From assembly GCA_020742515.1 (NCBI GenBank), contig DYWT01000003.1, positions 1-37,725 on the forward strand: a stretch of 37,725 nucleotides of DNA, read 5' to 3'. The notes under the pieces were generated by a model. It was not told where the DNA came from, did not search any database, and worked only from the letters and a program-made list of their open reading frames with translations. Position numbers and translations under genes: made by a program. The stretch's first letter is position 1. Every line of letters starts with the position of its first letter. Below, piece after piece: positions 16,041 to 24,882 of this stretch. Source of the stretch: Sporosarcina psychrophila (lineage in GTDB: Bacteria; Bacillota; Bacilli; Bacillales_A; Planococcaceae).

Positions 16041-16739
16041 TTGAATTCCGAACGATTATCTAACAGATTAAAGGCGGTCGCTTCTTACGTCAAGGAAGGG
16101 GCAGTGGTTGCAGATATTGGCAGTGATCATGCTTATTTGCCTTGTTTTCTAGTTCATACAAAGAAAGTGAAGACAGCAATTGCAGGAGAAGTAGCGAAAG
16201 GGCCGTATGAATCCGCAGTTAAAAATGTAAGGCGAGAAGGTTTTTCAGAAGCCATTACGGTTAGACTGGCAGATGGTCTGTTTGCTATTGAAGAAGGGGA
16301 TGCTGTCGATACGGTGACAATCGCAGGAATGGGAGGCCCGCTAATCGCTACAATCTTAGAAAGCGGCAAAGAGCGACTTTCCCAAGTGAACCGAATCATT
16401 GCACAGCCGAATATCTATTCAAGGGCAATCCGCGAATGGGCCGTTTCTAATAAGTGGACAATTATTGATGAGCATATTTTGAAAGAAGACGGCAAAATAT
16501 ATGAAATTATCGTGCTGGAAAAAGGACAGGCAATGTATGGGGAACTAGAATTGATGGCAGGACCTTTCTTGCTTGCTTCCAAAACCGATGTATTCCTTGA
16601 AAAATGGGAAGGTGAATTGGCGGAATGGAATCGAGTACTTGCTTCCCTCAAAAAAACAGCTGAAACAGATGCAATCAAAAAGAAAAAAGAACAAATGTCA
16701 GGTTATATTGAATTAGTTGGGAAGGTGTTGACAACGTGA
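16041..16739 (+). CDS. trmK: tRNA (adenine(22)-N1)-methyltransferase TrmK
   Basis: 232 aa. Class I SAM-dependent methyltransferase that makes m1A22 in bacterial tRNAs. The SAM-binding VVADIGSDHAYLP (near residue 25), TIAGMGG and the motif AQPNIYS are the family signatures; the C-terminus is a helical coiled domain. The start is taken as TTG 16041 (MNSERLSNRLK), matching the YqfN N-terminus and preceded by AAAGGCGG; the upstream ATG at 15987 adds an unconserved leader. The stop overlaps the GTG start of the next gene by four bases, so the two are translationally coupled. Confidence 0.95.
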   Translation: MNSERLSNRLKAVASYVKEGAVVADIGSDHAYLPCFLVHTKKVKTAIAGEVAKGPYESAVKNVRREGFSEAITVRLADGLFAIEEGDAVDTVTIAGMGGPLIATILESGKERLSQVNRIIAQPNIYSRAIREWAVSNKWTIIDEHILKEDGKIYEIIVLEKGQAMYGELELMAGPFLLASKTDVFLEKWEGELAEWNRVLASLKKTAETDAIKKKKEQMSGYIELVGKVLTT

Positions 16740-17854
16740 AAAAAGTAAATGGGCATGAAGTTATTGCGCTTTTTGAAAAGTGGTCACCAAAACGTTTTGC
16801 AATGGATGGTGATCCGGTAGGGCTTCACATCGGACAATTGAACCGCAGTGTAGAAAGCGTGCTAGTCACCTTAGATGTCAACGAAGAAGTCATTGATGAG
16901 GCAATCCGAAAAGGTGCTAACCTCATTATCGCGCACCATCCGCCAATTTACAGACCATTGAAAGGCCTTTTGACGGAAACACCGCAAGGCAGCATGATTG
17001 AAAAGTGTATTAAAAATGATATTGCTGTCTATGCAGCTCATACGAATTTAGATGTCGCACCCGGCGGCGTGAATGATATGTTAGCTAGAGAACTTGGTTT
17101 AGTTGACACGGAGATCGTGGAGCCGACCTATTCTGAACTGCTTTATAAGTTAATTATCTTTAGTCCTGTCACCCATGCAGAAGAAATTAGACAAGCGTTG
17201 AAAAAGGCGGGAGCAGGAGCGATTGGCGACTATACTGGATGCAGTTTCAGTTCAACAGGCATTGGGCGTTTTACACCAACCACAGGAGCCGAGCCATTCA
17301 TTGGGGAAGTCGGTAAAGGTGAAGAGGTCAATGAAGAGAGAATCGAAGTAATACTGCCGGGACCGCTCCGCAGTAAAGTGCTGAAGGCGATGCTGGCATC
17401 CCATCCGTACGAAGAGCCAGCATATGATCTTATTGCTCTTGATCAAGAGGCGAATCAATATGGCCTAGGGCGTGTTGGAAAACTTGAGGAAAAGACCACT
17501 CTTGCACAATTTGCGGAACTTGTAAAAATTGCATTCGATGTCCCGGCACTCCGATTTGTAGGTGATCCAAATAAAGAAATCCTAAAGGTTGCGGTACTAG
17601 GTGGAGACGGCAATAAATATATAGGAGCCGCTAAACGAAGCGGAGCGGACGTTCTCGTAACTGGCGATTTGTATTATCATGTCGCTCATGATGCACAGGC
17701 GATGGGGCTTGCCGTTATCGACCCTGGACATAATATTGAAAAAGTGATGATTCAAGGAGTAGCGAATCATATGAAGGCGGCTTGTATAGAAGCCCGTTAT
17801 AATGTCTCGTTCATCGAATCGGAAATCATTACAGAACCGTTTACTTTTATTTGA
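16736..17854 (+). CDS. yqfO: Nif3-like GTP cyclohydrolase-related protein YqfO
   Basis: 372 aa from GTG 16736, overlapping trmK by four bases. The two Nif3 halves carry the metal-binding IIAHHPP near residue 63, HTNLDVAPGG near residue 103 and GDLYYH/DPGHNIE near the C-terminus. The central insertion (about 135-235) is the PII/CutA-like domain that marks YqfO versus the shorter YbgI. Its biochemical role is unsettled: a dinuclear-metal fold linked to GTP cyclohydrolase I type 2 by name. The trmK-yqfO coupling is conserved in Firmicutes. Confidence 0.93.
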   Translation: MKKVNGHEVIALFEKWSPKRFAMDGDPVGLHIGQLNRSVESVLVTLDVNEEVIDEAIRKGANLIIAHHPPIYRPLKGLLTETPQGSMIEKCIKNDIAVYAAHTNLDVAPGGVNDMLARELGLVDTEIVEPTYSELLYKLIIFSPVTHAEEIRQALKKAGAGAIGDYTGCSFSSTGIGRFTPTTGAEPFIGEVGKGEEVNEERIEVILPGPLRSKVLKAMLASHPYEEPAYDLIALDQEANQYGLGRVGKLEEKTTLAQFAELVKIAFDVPALRFVGDPNKEILKVAVLGGDGNKYIGAAKRSGADVLVTGDLYYHVAHDAQAMGLAVIDPGHNIEKVMIQGVANHMKAACIEARYNVSFIESEIITEPFTFI

Positions 17855-17865
17855 TGGATTGAGAA

Positions 17866-17898
17866 AAAACCAGCCATCCTGAATAGGAGGCTGGTTCA
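17866..17898. terminator. Bidirectional terminator between yqfO and ispH
   Basis: AAACCAGCCATCCT pairs with AGGAGGCTGGTT (one bulged base). The A-run on the left gives a T-run on the minus strand, making it strongest for ispH. Confidence 0.8.
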
Positions 17899-17920
17899 TT
17901 CAAAACATCCGAAAAGTTTT

Positions 17921-17940
17921 TAGACACGGAGTAGTGTCTA
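17921..17940. repeat. Small hairpin downstream of ispH
   Basis: TAGACAC-GGAGTA-GTGTCTA, then GGCTTCTAGCGCTTT, a block that resembles pieces of the intergenic repeat at 4681-4740. Confidence 0.4.
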
Positions 17941-17957
17941 GGCTTCTAGCGCTTTAC

Positions 17958-18935
17958 TTAAGTTGTGGCGTAAGGCTCGATTCGCGTTACAGGCGACGGA
18001 TTTTTAATTTTCGGCAAGATTTTTTCTAATTGGAATTTCCGCTCTGGAAGATGTGTAGAAGGATCTTCTGGATTGAATTTTTCAAGGAAAGCAATCACTT
18101 CGCGAACAATCAATGTCGGTGTTGAAGCACCGGCTGTAACACCGACAGTTTCGATGCCTTCCAACCACTTCACGTCCAGTTCAGAAACATCCGAAATCCG
18201 GTACGATGGTGTGCCAGCAATTTCGACAGAGACTTGTGTCAGACGGTTCGAGTTATTACTCATCGGATCGCCTACAACGATGAGAAGGTCTGATTCACCT
18301 GCCTGTTGAGCGACGGCCTCTTGTCTCACTTGAGTCGCAAGACAGATTTCCTTATGGACTTCGATATGTGGATATTTTACTTTAAGTGCGTCCATAATGT
18401 GAACAACATCCCATTGGCTCATTGTCGTTTGGTTCGTTACGAGCAGTTTGGAGTTCTGCACATTCAGGTTATCGACATCTTCAGTCGTTTCAATCAAATG
18501 TACTGCGTGCGGTGCCACTCCAATTGCTCCTTCTGGCTCGGGATGATGTTTTTTCCCAACGTAAATGATATCGTAACCTTCGGCAGTCTTTTCTTCGATC
18601 AGGTCGTGGGTTACAGTTACATCCGGACAAGTTGCATCAATCGAAACGAGACCTTTTCTTTTTGCAAGTTCACGTACTTCCGGTGAAACACCATGTGCAG
18701 TGAAGATGACTGTTCCTGATTCAACTTTTTCAAGAATTTCTAACCGGTTTTCACCATCTAGTGTGATGATGCCATCATCTTCAAACGCATCTGTCACATG
18801 CTTGTTATGGACAATCATTCCCAATATATAAATGGGTCTCGGCAATGTTTTGTCGAGTGCCGCATTTCTCGCGATGATCATTGCGTCGACGACCCCATAA
18901 CAATAACCCCTCGGGGTAATCTTTAAAACTTTCAT
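17958..18935 (-). CDS. ispH: 4-hydroxy-3-methylbut-2-enyl diphosphate reductase
   Basis: 325 aa. Last enzyme of the MEP isoprenoid pathway, an iron-sulfur enzyme producing IPP and DMAPP. The three cluster cysteines are visible in GYCYGVVDA (C12), DATCPDV and [10 protein letters not shown]; substrate-binding TAHGVSP, TNQTT and SNNSNRL are also present. The Bacillus-type variant (YqfP) is matched by length. GAGGAGTGA precedes the ATG and a good promoter lies at 18969-18997. The partner enzyme ispG is 6 kb away at 24.9 kb in the same orientation. Confidence 0.97.
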   Translation of the reverse strand: MKVLKITPRGYCYGVVDAMIIARNAALDKTLPRPIYILGMIVHNKHVTDAFEDDGIITLDGENRLEILEKVESGTVIFTAHGVSPEVRELAKRKGLVSIDATCPDVTVTHDLIEEKTAEGYDIIYVGKKHHPEPEGAIGVAPHAVHLIETTEDVDNLNVQNSKLLVTNQTTMSQWDVVHIMDALKVKYPHIEVHKEICLATQVRQEAVAQQAGESDLLIVVGDPMSNNSNRLTQVSVEIAGTPSYRISDVSELDVKWLEGIETVGVTAGASTPTLIVREVIAFLEKFNPEDPSTHLPERKFQLEKILPKIKNPSPVTRIEPYATT

Positions 18936-18968
18936 GCAGTCTCACTCCTCTAATAGGATCTACTATCC

Positions 18969-18997
18969 ATTATAGCTGAGTTGAGCGGCGGATTCAA
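18969..18997 (-). promoter_or_regulatory. Sigma-A promoter of ispH
   Basis: Minus strand TTGAAT, 17 bases, perfect TATAAT, just after the yqfQ stop codon; leader about 27 nt. Confidence 0.8.
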
Positions 18998-19000
18998 AAA

Positions 19001-19474
19001 TTATCGGATGGGCGGCTGAAAGATGCGGGGAACTGATGGACCTGGCGTTGGATTTGCAACAGTTGACCGCGCGGCTGCGGCCACTCCACTTGCGGGTGAT
19101 CCGACGCTGCCGGCTGCAGGTGGCAATGATTGAAAACCTTTATATAATCGCCACATCGCAGGCAAGTTTTGAACCATGGGGGCAAACTGCTGGACCATAG
19201 GCGCGAATTGCTGTGCCGTATTCAAAAATCGGTTAGCTGTTTGCATATACCCATCTATTCTTGATGGAGCTTGCTGCATCCCTTGACCAGGATTCGGACC
19301 ACCGGCTGGATTGCCCATGGGACCACCAGGTGGATTACCCATCGGCCCATTCATGAATGGTTGTCTGGGAGGTTGAGCCTGACCAGTTTGAGGAGGCAGT
19401 CCGAAGCCCATTAGTCCCCTGGAAGGTGGGGGCGATTGTTGTCGTGCGAACGGATAAAAGGATTCATACCTCAT
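19001..19474 (-). CDS. yqfQ: YqfQ/VrrA-like proline- and glycine-rich protein
   Basis: 157 aa. Residues 20-70 are low-complexity, rich in Pro, Gly, Met and Asn with tandem GPMGNPPG/GPMGNPAG units, like the variable-repeat VrrA protein of B. anthracis. The middle has a helical repeat QQFAPMVQQFAPMVQNLPAMW shortened here to its core QFAPMVQ twice. The C-terminus is again Pro/Ala rich. The family (YqfQ, VrrA) is of unknown function; Bacillus VrrA is linked to the spore coat/exosporium in some reports. GGAGA lies 5 bases before the ATG. The position between ispH and cshB is as in B. subtilis. Confidence 0.85.
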   Translation of the reverse strand: MRYESFYPFARQQSPPPSRGLMGFGLPPQTGQAQPPRQPFMNGPMGNPPGGPMGNPAGGPNPGQGMQQAPSRIDGYMQTANRFLNTAQQFAPMVQQFAPMVQNLPAMWRLYKGFQSLPPAAGSVGSPASGVAAAARSTVANPTPGPSVPRIFQPPIR

Positions 19475-19510
19475 AATTATCTCCTTTCGATAAATTAGAA
19501 TGAACTTTCA

Positions 19511-19537
19511 CATAGTATACTATGCGAAAATCGCATA
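19511..19537. promoter_or_regulatory. Nested dyads between yqfQ and cshB
   Basis: A perfect 14-bp palindrome CATAGTATACTATG (19511-19524) overlaps a hairpin TATGCGA-AAA-TCGCATA (19521-19537). Possible operator or promoter overlap for the divergent genes; protein unknown. Confidence 0.45.
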
Positions 19538-19553
19538 CGGCGGAACGAAATCG

Positions 19554-19562
19554 TGTTACAAT
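19554..19562 (+). promoter_or_regulatory. Extended -10 promoter of cshB
   Basis: TGTTACAAT, an extended -10 with no good -35, 25 bases before the ATG at 19587. Confidence 0.5.
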
Positions 19563-19586
19563 AGGTGTACATTAGGAGGGTTACGA

Positions 19587-20882
19587 ATGTCTAAATTCAC
19601 AGACTATCAATTTAAACCGTTTATACGGGAAGCAATCGGGAGGCTCGGCTTTGAGAATCCGACACCGATACAAAAGGAAATTATACCGCTCATCCTGAAA
19701 GGGACGAATGCAATCGGACAAGCACATACAGGAACGGGTAAATCTCATAGTTTCCTTATTCCAGTATTAGAACGTACAGATGCAACTGTTGATGAACTGC
19801 AAGCAGTTATCACAGCTCCGACAAGAGAGTTGGCGACGCAACTGTACAATGAACTTGCTAAGATGACAGAAGGTACCGACGTGCGCAGTTCGCTGCTTAT
19901 AGGAGGTACGGACAAACAACGATCTATCGGGAAATTAAAGTCGAATCCGCATATTATTGTGGGGACACCGGGACGAATTAGCGATATGTCTGAAAATGGT
20001 GCTCTTTCTATTCATACAGCAAAAATTTTAGTTATAGATGAAGCTGATCTCGCATTCGATATGGGCTTTATTGAGGATATCGATAAGTTCGCATCCAAAA
20101 TGCCTGCCAAACTGGAAATGTATGTATTTTCGGCGACGATTCCTGAGAAACTAAAACCATTTTTAACTAAATATATGGAATCGCCTGTTCATGTGAAAAT
20201 TGGTGAACGGAGACCATTGACAGAGGGCATGCATTATTCACTTGTTCCTGTTCGCAGCATGAGTAAAAAGAAAAAGTTGTTGCAAGTAATGGAAGGCATT
20301 AACCCCTATTTGGCGATCATCTTTATGAATACGAGGCAAAATGCTGAAGGGCTTGCAACTTTCCTAGGGGAAAATGGCATTAAGGTTGGAAGAATTCATG
20401 GGGATCTAACACCGCGTGAACGTACGCGGATGATGAAACAAGTCCGTGATCTTGAATTCCAGTATATTGTAGCGACAGATCTTGCGGCACGCGGAATTGA
20501 TATTCCAGGTGTCAGTCATGTTATTAACTTCGAGTTGCCGGATGATCTTGAGTTTTTCATTCACCGTGTCGGGCGTACTGCGCGTGCTGGGCTTAAGGGA
20601 ACAGCAATTACACTATATGAGCCATCTGAAGACGATAAAGTAGTCAGAATTGAAAAGATGGGCATTCCGTTTGTTCACGAAGAAGTGAAAAATGGTGAAT
20701 GGGTCGAAGTAAAAGAACGCCATGCAAGACGCAATCGAGTAAAAGAAGAAGATGACATCGACCGTAAAGCGATTTCATTCGTTCAAAAGCCTGCAAAAGT
20801 GAAACCTGGTTATAAAAAGAAAATGGCTCAGGAAGTAGAACGATTTAAAAAACGGGAAAGGAGATTGAAACGTAAAAAATGA
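19587..20882 (+). CDS. cshB: DEAD-box RNA helicase CshB
   Basis: 431 aa from ATG 19587 preceded by AGGAGGG; upstream frame residues to 19500 are unconserved. ATP-dependent RNA unwinding, cold adaptation and RNA remodelling. Motifs in order: Q motif FENPTPIQ, Walker A AHTGTGKS (S instead of the usual T, as seen in the YqfR group), PTRELA, GTPGR, DEAD, SAT, and [10 protein letters not shown]. The C-terminal tail is very basic ([11 protein letters not shown]), consistent with RNA binding. The stop overlaps nfo's ATG by four bases. Confidence 0.95.
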   Translation: MSKFTDYQFKPFIREAIGRLGFENPTPIQKEIIPLILKGTNAIGQAHTGTGKSHSFLIPVLERTDATVDELQAVITAPTRELATQLYNELAKMTEGTDVRSSLLIGGTDKQRSIGKLKSNPHIIVGTPGRISDMSENGALSIHTAKILVIDEADLAFDMGFIEDIDKFASKMPAKLEMYVFSATIPEKLKPFLTKYMESPVHVKIGERRPLTEGMHYSLVPVRSMSKKKKLLQVMEGINPYLAIIFMNTRQNAEGLATFLGENGIKVGRIHGDLTPRERTRMMKQVRDLEFQYIVATDLAARGIDIPGVSHVINFELPDDLEFFIHRVGRTARAGLKGTAITLYEPSEDDKVVRIEKMGIPFVHEEVKNGEWVEVKERHARRNRVKEEDDIDRKAISFVQKPAKVKPGYKKKMAQEVERFKKRERRLKRKK

Positions 20883-21784
20883 CAAATGACAAACCATTAT
20901 TGCTTGGCTCTCACGTTTCTATGAGCGGCAGCAAAATGCTGTTAGGCTCAAGTGTGGAAGCGGCAAGCTACGGAGCAACTACTTTCATGATCTATACTGG
21001 GGCACCACAAAACACGCGAAGAAAGCCTCTCGAGGAATTGAATATTGCAGCAGGGCATCTGAGTATGGAGGAAAATGGACAGTCTAATATTGTCGTCCAT
21101 GCACCCTATATTATTAACATTGCAAATACGTTAAAGCCTGAGACATTCAGACTTGGGGTCGACTTCCTTCAAAGTGAAATTGAGCGGACAGCTGCACTCG
21201 GTGTAAATCAGATTGTTCTTCATCCCGGTGCACATGTCGGTGCGGGGGTCGATCTTGGCGTCGCAAAAATTATTGAAGGGCTGAGCGAAGTACTTTCCCA
21301 AGACTATCCAGTCCGTATTGCACTCGAAACAATGGCGGGAAAAGGAACCGAAATTGGCCGTAATTTTAATGAGATTGCAGCGATTATTGACGGTGTCACA
21401 CACAATGACCGTTTATCGGTTTGTTTTGATACTTGTCACGTTCATGATGCGGGGTACGATATTGTTGGTGATTTTGATGGGGTATTAAATGAATTCGATA
21501 AAATTGTTGGAGTGGACAGAATATCTGTTATTCACGTCAATGATAGTAAAAACGAACGTGGTGCAATGAAGGACCGCCATGAAAATATTGGTTTCGGTCA
21601 TATCGGTTTCGAGCCGCTTTCTTATATTGTCCATCATGAGGAATTCCAATCGATTCCTAAAATACTTGAAACACCATTTGTAGGTGCAGATCCGAAAAAG
21701 AAATCGGCGCCTTACAAGTTTGAGATAGAAATGTTCAAGGCAAAATCATTTCAACCTGAGAAAATTGATCAGTTAAGAATTTAA
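20879..21784 (+). CDS. nfo: Endonuclease IV (AP endonuclease)
   Basis: 301 aa. Zinc-dependent repair nuclease cutting 5' of abasic sites. Trinuclear zinc ligands are visible in [33 protein letters not shown] with DRHENIG, and the late LETP. The first ~10 residues are a short extension. Four-base overlap with cshB indicates one transcript; a terminator follows. Equivalent to B. subtilis YqfS, which is a sporulation-associated repair enzyme there. Confidence 0.95.
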   Translation: MTNDKPLLLGSHVSMSGSKMLLGSSVEAASYGATTFMIYTGAPQNTRRKPLEELNIAAGHLSMEENGQSNIVVHAPYIINIANTLKPETFRLGVDFLQSEIERTAALGVNQIVLHPGAHVGAGVDLGVAKIIEGLSEVLSQDYPVRIALETMAGKGTEIGRNFNEIAAIIDGVTHNDRLSVCFDTCHVHDAGYDIVGDFDGVLNEFDKIVGVDRISVIHVNDSKNERGAMKDRHENIGFGHIGFEPLSYIVHHEEFQSIPKILETPFVGADPKKKSAPYKFEIEMFKAKSFQPEKIDQLRI

Positions 21785-21832
21785 AGAACAAAATCCGCTT
21801 GCAGAGTATATGCGAGCGGTTTTTGTTCTTTT
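21784..21832. terminator. Bidirectional terminator between nfo and yqfT
   Basis: AAGAACAAAATCCGCT pairs with AGCGGTTTTTGTTCTT with one mismatch; T-runs exist on both strands. The nfo stop codon overlaps its left edge. Confidence 0.8.
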
Positions 21833-21853
21833 CAACAAGTCCATCAGTATTCG

Positions 21854-22102
21854 TTATTTGGTGGAGTCTAAATACTTCTTGAATAAAATTTCAGTTTTTT
21901 TATCACCAATGGCTACCCGTACTTTATTGATAAACATTTCGGGTATGCCCGTGAAGAGCCAATGGAATGAAATTTCATCAAGCAATGGTCGAAGTGCCCT
22001 TATTTCAGATTTGGAAAAGTCAAGCCCGTATTGCTTTGCAATGATTTTGACTTCATCGTCACTTCTCATTTTAACTTCATTTAGCAGCTGTGCATAATCC
22101 AC
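21854..22102 (-). CDS. yqfT: DUF2624 protein (YqfT-like)
   Basis: 82 aa from GTG 22102 with AGAAGG upstream. Mostly helical; the segment KIIAKQYGLDFSKSEIRALRPLL is typical of YqfT (DUF2624), a Bacillus family of unknown function that is regularly next to nfo and zur. The gene is convergent with nfo and divergent from the zinc operon; its start lies only 25 bases from the -35 of the znuC promoter, so the two promoters may interfere. Confidence 0.8.
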   Translation of the reverse strand: MDYAQLLNEVKMRSDDEVKIIAKQYGLDFSKSEIRALRPLLDEISFHWLFTGIPEMFINKVRVAIGDKKTEILFKKYLDSTK

Positions 22103-22127
22103 TTCTTATACCTTCTTTCTTAAATGG

Positions 22128-22156
22128 TTGTATCCCTTGGGAACATAGTTTATAAT
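22128..22156 (+). promoter_or_regulatory. Sigma-A promoter of the znuC-znuB-zur operon
   Basis: TTGTAT, 17 bases, perfect TATAAT; start expected near 22163, at the edge of the Zur box. Confidence 0.75.
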
Positions 22157-22166
22157 TTGACGAGTG

Positions 22167-22185
22167 AATCGGAATGATTCCTGTT
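22167..22185 (+). promoter_or_regulatory. Zur operator
   Basis: AATCGGAATGATTCCTGTT: dyad GGAAT-G-ATTCC with outer AA/TT, matching the Bacillus Zur box layout (AAATCGTAATNATTACGATTT) with changes. Position just after the -10 suits repression. Confidence 0.7.
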
Positions 22186-22204
22186 TTAAGGAAGGGATAG
22201 TAAA

Positions 22205-22975
22205 ATGAAAAATAACATTATTCAATTGGACGATGTCAGTTTCAGTTATGAACAGTCAATCGCCCTTGATCATATTTCTCTTGAGGTAGGGGAGGGGGAA
22301 TTTTGGGCACTGATTGGACCGAATGGTTCCGGTAAATCAACGCTCCTAAATATTATTCTTGGTCTCTTACAGCCCTCCAGCGGTTCTGTAAAGCTTTTTG
22401 GTTCGGAGATAGGATCCTTTAAGCAGCGAGAACGGATTGGTTATGTTTCACAGAAATCAAATTCTTTTAACTCAGGTTTCCCTGCGACTGTCCTTGAAGT
22501 TGTGCGCAGCGGATTGACACGCAAAGTTGGAATGTTTAAAAGTTTTTCGAAAAAAGATGAACTGCGAACATTAGAAGCGCTAAGTATCGTTGGCATGGAC
22601 GGTTTTTCAAAGCGGAATATGGGTGAATTATCCGGTGGTCAGCAACAACGTGTGTTTATAGCAAGAGCGCTGGCGGGCAAACCGGACCTACTCATTATGG
22701 ATGAACCGACAGTTGGAATTGACCAACAAAATGTCGCATCGTTTTATTCTATGCTGAACAAATTAAATCGTGAGCACGGAATTGCAATTTTGCTGGTGAC
22801 GCATGAAATCGACCTTGTGACTGATCTTGCAACACATGTGGCCTGCTTAAACCGTACGATTCATTTTCACGGTAAACAATCTGATTATAAAAGAATGGAA
22901 GACGATGATATTTCAAGATGGTATGGTCATCCTGTTCGGCGCGTCCACCAGCATACAGATGAGGTGGAAAAATGA
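22205..22975 (+). CDS. znuC: Zinc ABC transporter, ATP-binding protein
   Basis: 256 aa. Walker A GPNGSGKST (about 39-47), signature LSGGQQQR, Walker B LLIMDEP and switch histidine VTHE. Provides energy for zinc import across the membrane with ZnuB. AAGGGA precedes the ATG. Its stop overlaps the ZnuB start by four bases. No solute-binding protein gene is in this operon; the znuA equivalent must lie elsewhere. Assignment as zinc rather than manganese rests on the adjacent zur and Zur box. Confidence 0.9.
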   Translation: MKNNIIQLDDVSFSYEQSIALDHISLEVGEGEFWALIGPNGSGKSTLLNIILGLLQPSSGSVKLFGSEIGSFKQRERIGYVSQKSNSFNSGFPATVLEVVRSGLTRKVGMFKSFSKKDELRTLEALSIVGMDGFSKRNMGELSGGQQQRVFIARALAGKPDLLIMDEPTVGIDQQNVASFYSMLNKLNREHGIAILLVTHEIDLVTDLATHVACLNRTIHFHGKQSDYKRMEDDDISRWYGHPVRRVHQHTDEVEK

Positions 22976-23838
22976 TTAATGCTATTCTTTCGTATGAATT
23001 TCTGCAAAACGCATTTCTATCAGGCTTAATTATCGGCGTTATAGCCCCGTTACTTGGTTTGTTTATCGTTGTAAGACGTCTTTCGCTTATCGCAGATGCG
23101 CTCAGCCATGTCGCGTTGGCAGGAATCGCAGGAAGTCTATATTTGAGCCAACAAGTGCTCTTCTTTGCTGCATTGAATCCAGTTTACCTTGGGATTGCAT
23201 CTGCTGTAGGCGGGTCATTGCTGATTGAGAAATTGAGAGGCGCATACCGCCATTATGAAGAACTTGCCATTCCGGTTATATTGTCTACAGGGATTGGCCT
23301 AGGTGCTATTTTTATTTCATTATCGAAAGGGTTCGGCTCAGATTTAATAGGTTATCTATTCGGATCTGTGTCAGCTGTCAGTAGTCAGGATCTTATCGTC
23401 GTTATCGTTATTGCAATCATCGTTATTGCGTATATCCGCTTTCTTTATAAAGAACTGTTTGTCTTATCATTCGATGCGGAATATGCCAAGGTATCCGGGA
23501 TAAATTCGCGGTATATCCAGATGGTATTTATGATTATTACAGCGCTTGTCATTGGAGCTTCGATGCGAATTGTTGGTATCTTACTAGTTTCGTCACTCAT
23601 GACAATTCCAGTAGCAGCGGCTATTCAGTTAGCAAAAAGCTTTAAGGGTGCAATGATCTATTCCATCATTTTTGGCGAATTATCCGTTATCATTGGACTT
23701 GTCGCGGCCTATTATCTTGATATTGCACCGGGAGGAACAATCGTCATCACCTCGATACTTATTTTGTTAGTAGTGCTCGCTTGGAAGAAGATTCAGGGTG
23801 GACACAATGCCCGTACAGTGAAGGGGGAGTTGATATGA
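22972..23838 (+). CDS. znuB: Zinc ABC transporter, permease
   Basis: 288 aa with about eight or nine hydrophobic helices, of the ABC-3 (ZnuB/MntB) family; LSLIADALSHVALAGIA is the conserved N-terminal cytoplasmic loop and DAEYAKVSGI a later one. Forms the membrane channel with ZnuC. Overlaps znuC and zur by four bases each, so translation of the three is coupled. Confidence 0.92.
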   Translation: MINAILSYEFLQNAFLSGLIIGVIAPLLGLFIVVRRLSLIADALSHVALAGIAGSLYLSQQVLFFAALNPVYLGIASAVGGSLLIEKLRGAYRHYEELAIPVILSTGIGLGAIFISLSKGFGSDLIGYLFGSVSAVSSQDLIVVIVIAIIVIAYIRFLYKELFVLSFDAEYAKVSGINSRYIQMVFMIITALVIGASMRIVGILLVSSLMTIPVAAAIQLAKSFKGAMIYSIIFGELSVIIGLVAAYYLDIAPGGTIVITSILILLVVLAWKKIQGGHNARTVKGELI

Positions 23839-24251
23839 CACTCGATGAGGCATGGCGTATCCTGCAGGAAAACCAATTTAAGCGGACAAAAAATAGAGAT
23901 ATAATTCTCCAGTTATTGTCAAAAAAAGACCGCTACTTAACAGCCTTGGAAGTGAAAAACTTCATGGAGGCTACTAATCCGGGAATTAGTTTTGATACGA
24001 TTTATCGGAACTTGACGACATTTTCGGAACTTGGCATTCTAGAGGAAACCGATTTAAACGGTGAACGAAACTTCCGAATGCAATGTGATCCCGGTGTCCA
24101 TCATCATCATTTCATCTGTACAGCATGTGGCAAGACGCGCAGTATTCCACACTGTCCAATGGAAATGATTACTGTCAATTTACCGGATTATGAAGTGGAA
24201 GGGCATAAGTTTGAAATTTACGGGAAGTGTCCGTTATGTGTGAAGAAATGA
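23835..24251 (+). CDS. zur: Zinc uptake regulator Zur (Fur family)
   Basis: 138 aa from ATG 23835 (GGGGGAG upstream), overlapping znuB. The N-terminal winged helix includes SFDTIYRNL, the DNA-recognition helix; the dimerisation domain has HHHHFICTACGKT and the C-terminal CPLC, giving the two cysteine pairs of the structural zinc site plus histidines of the sensing site. It likely represses its own operon through the Zur box at 22167. Equivalent to B. subtilis YqfV (Zur). Confidence 0.93.
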   Translation: MTLDEAWRILQENQFKRTKNRDIILQLLSKKDRYLTALEVKNFMEATNPGISFDTIYRNLTTFSELGILEETDLNGERNFRMQCDPGVHHHHFICTACGKTRSIPHCPMEMITVNLPDYEVEGHKFEIYGKCPLCVKK

Positions 24252-24297
24252 AAAATGGTGTGGAACTCTATATTAAGAGTTCCACACCATTTTTTTA
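24251..24297. terminator. Bidirectional terminator between zur and yqfW
   Basis: Perfect 19-bp inverted repeat (AAAAATGGTGTGGAACTCT and complement), six-base loop, seven T on the plus strand and an A-run on the left for the minus strand. It overlaps the last base of zur. Confidence 0.95.
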
Positions 24298-24882
24298 ATT
24301 TACTAAAGGTTCTTCTATAGGAAATAGTTTCTTGATCCAATTATTCGCTTCTTGCCAATTATAGACACGAATGACTCCCTCAGGAATAGGTTGCCGGTTA
24401 TAGGGTGTGTCGAATAGAATGACAGGAATGTCCAATTCTTCATGGATTTCAACAGCATTGTCATGCTTATCTTCAAAAAATGCATGGACACCAAACTTTT
24501 TAGCAGTTTCAATTTTATAGTGACTTCCAACAAGTTCGATATGATCATACGGAATTGCCTGTTGGTTAAACCAGTCGAGTGTCGAGTCATACACTTGGCG
24601 ATCTCGTGCAGAAATATAATATAGCTCGAACTTCGCTTGCCAGCCAGTTAAAACTTCTTTTGCATATTCTTGTGCAAGAGAAGTTTTGTAAATGTTTTCC
24701 TCAGCGCCTTTAAACCACTCGGAGAAAATTTTCTCATCCACTGTAAATGCTTTTGTTAAGTCGTACTCTTTTATGTCATCCAGTACAAGATTGCATCCGA
24801 ATTGCTCGTTGATATGCGGCAATAAAGAAGTGGGGCATGTCACCGTACCGTCGATGTCGATACCAAAGCGGAGAGTTTTCAT
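24295..24882 (-). CDS. yqfW: HAD-family nucleotidase-like protein (YqfW)
   Basis: 195 aa. HAD motif I is DIDGT with nucleophile D9 and acid D11; motif II lies in YYISARDR; motif IV is FEDKHDNA. This resembles the 5'(3')-deoxyribonucleotidase NT5C-type family and B. subtilis YqfW. Substrate not proven. Its start overlaps the ispG stop by four bases, so it is co-translated with ispG. The stop lies next to the strong terminator shared with zur. Confidence 0.85.
   Translation of the reverse strand: MKTLRFGIDIDGTVTCPTSLLPHINEQFGCNLVLDDIKEYDLTKAFTVDEKIFSEWFKGAEENIYKTSLAQEYAKEVLTGWQAKFELYYISARDRQVYDSTLDWFNQQAIPYDHIELVGSHYKIETAKKFGVHAFFEDKHDNAVEIHEELDIPVILFDTPYNRQPIPEGVIRVYNWQEANNWIKKLFPIEEPLVN

Noticed and set aside
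18306..18686. 126-aa plus-strand open frame inside ispH
   Set aside because: It is antisense to a fully conserved ispH and has no ribosome site or recognisable domain.
19287..19371. Tandem GPMGNPPG units in yqfQ considered as a CRISPR or DNA repeat array
   Set aside because: They are short in-frame codon repeats of a low-complexity protein, without spacers.
21810..22097. 95-aa plus-strand open frame opposite yqfT
   Set aside because: yqfT on the minus strand matches a known family and has a ribosome site; the other strand is its shadow.
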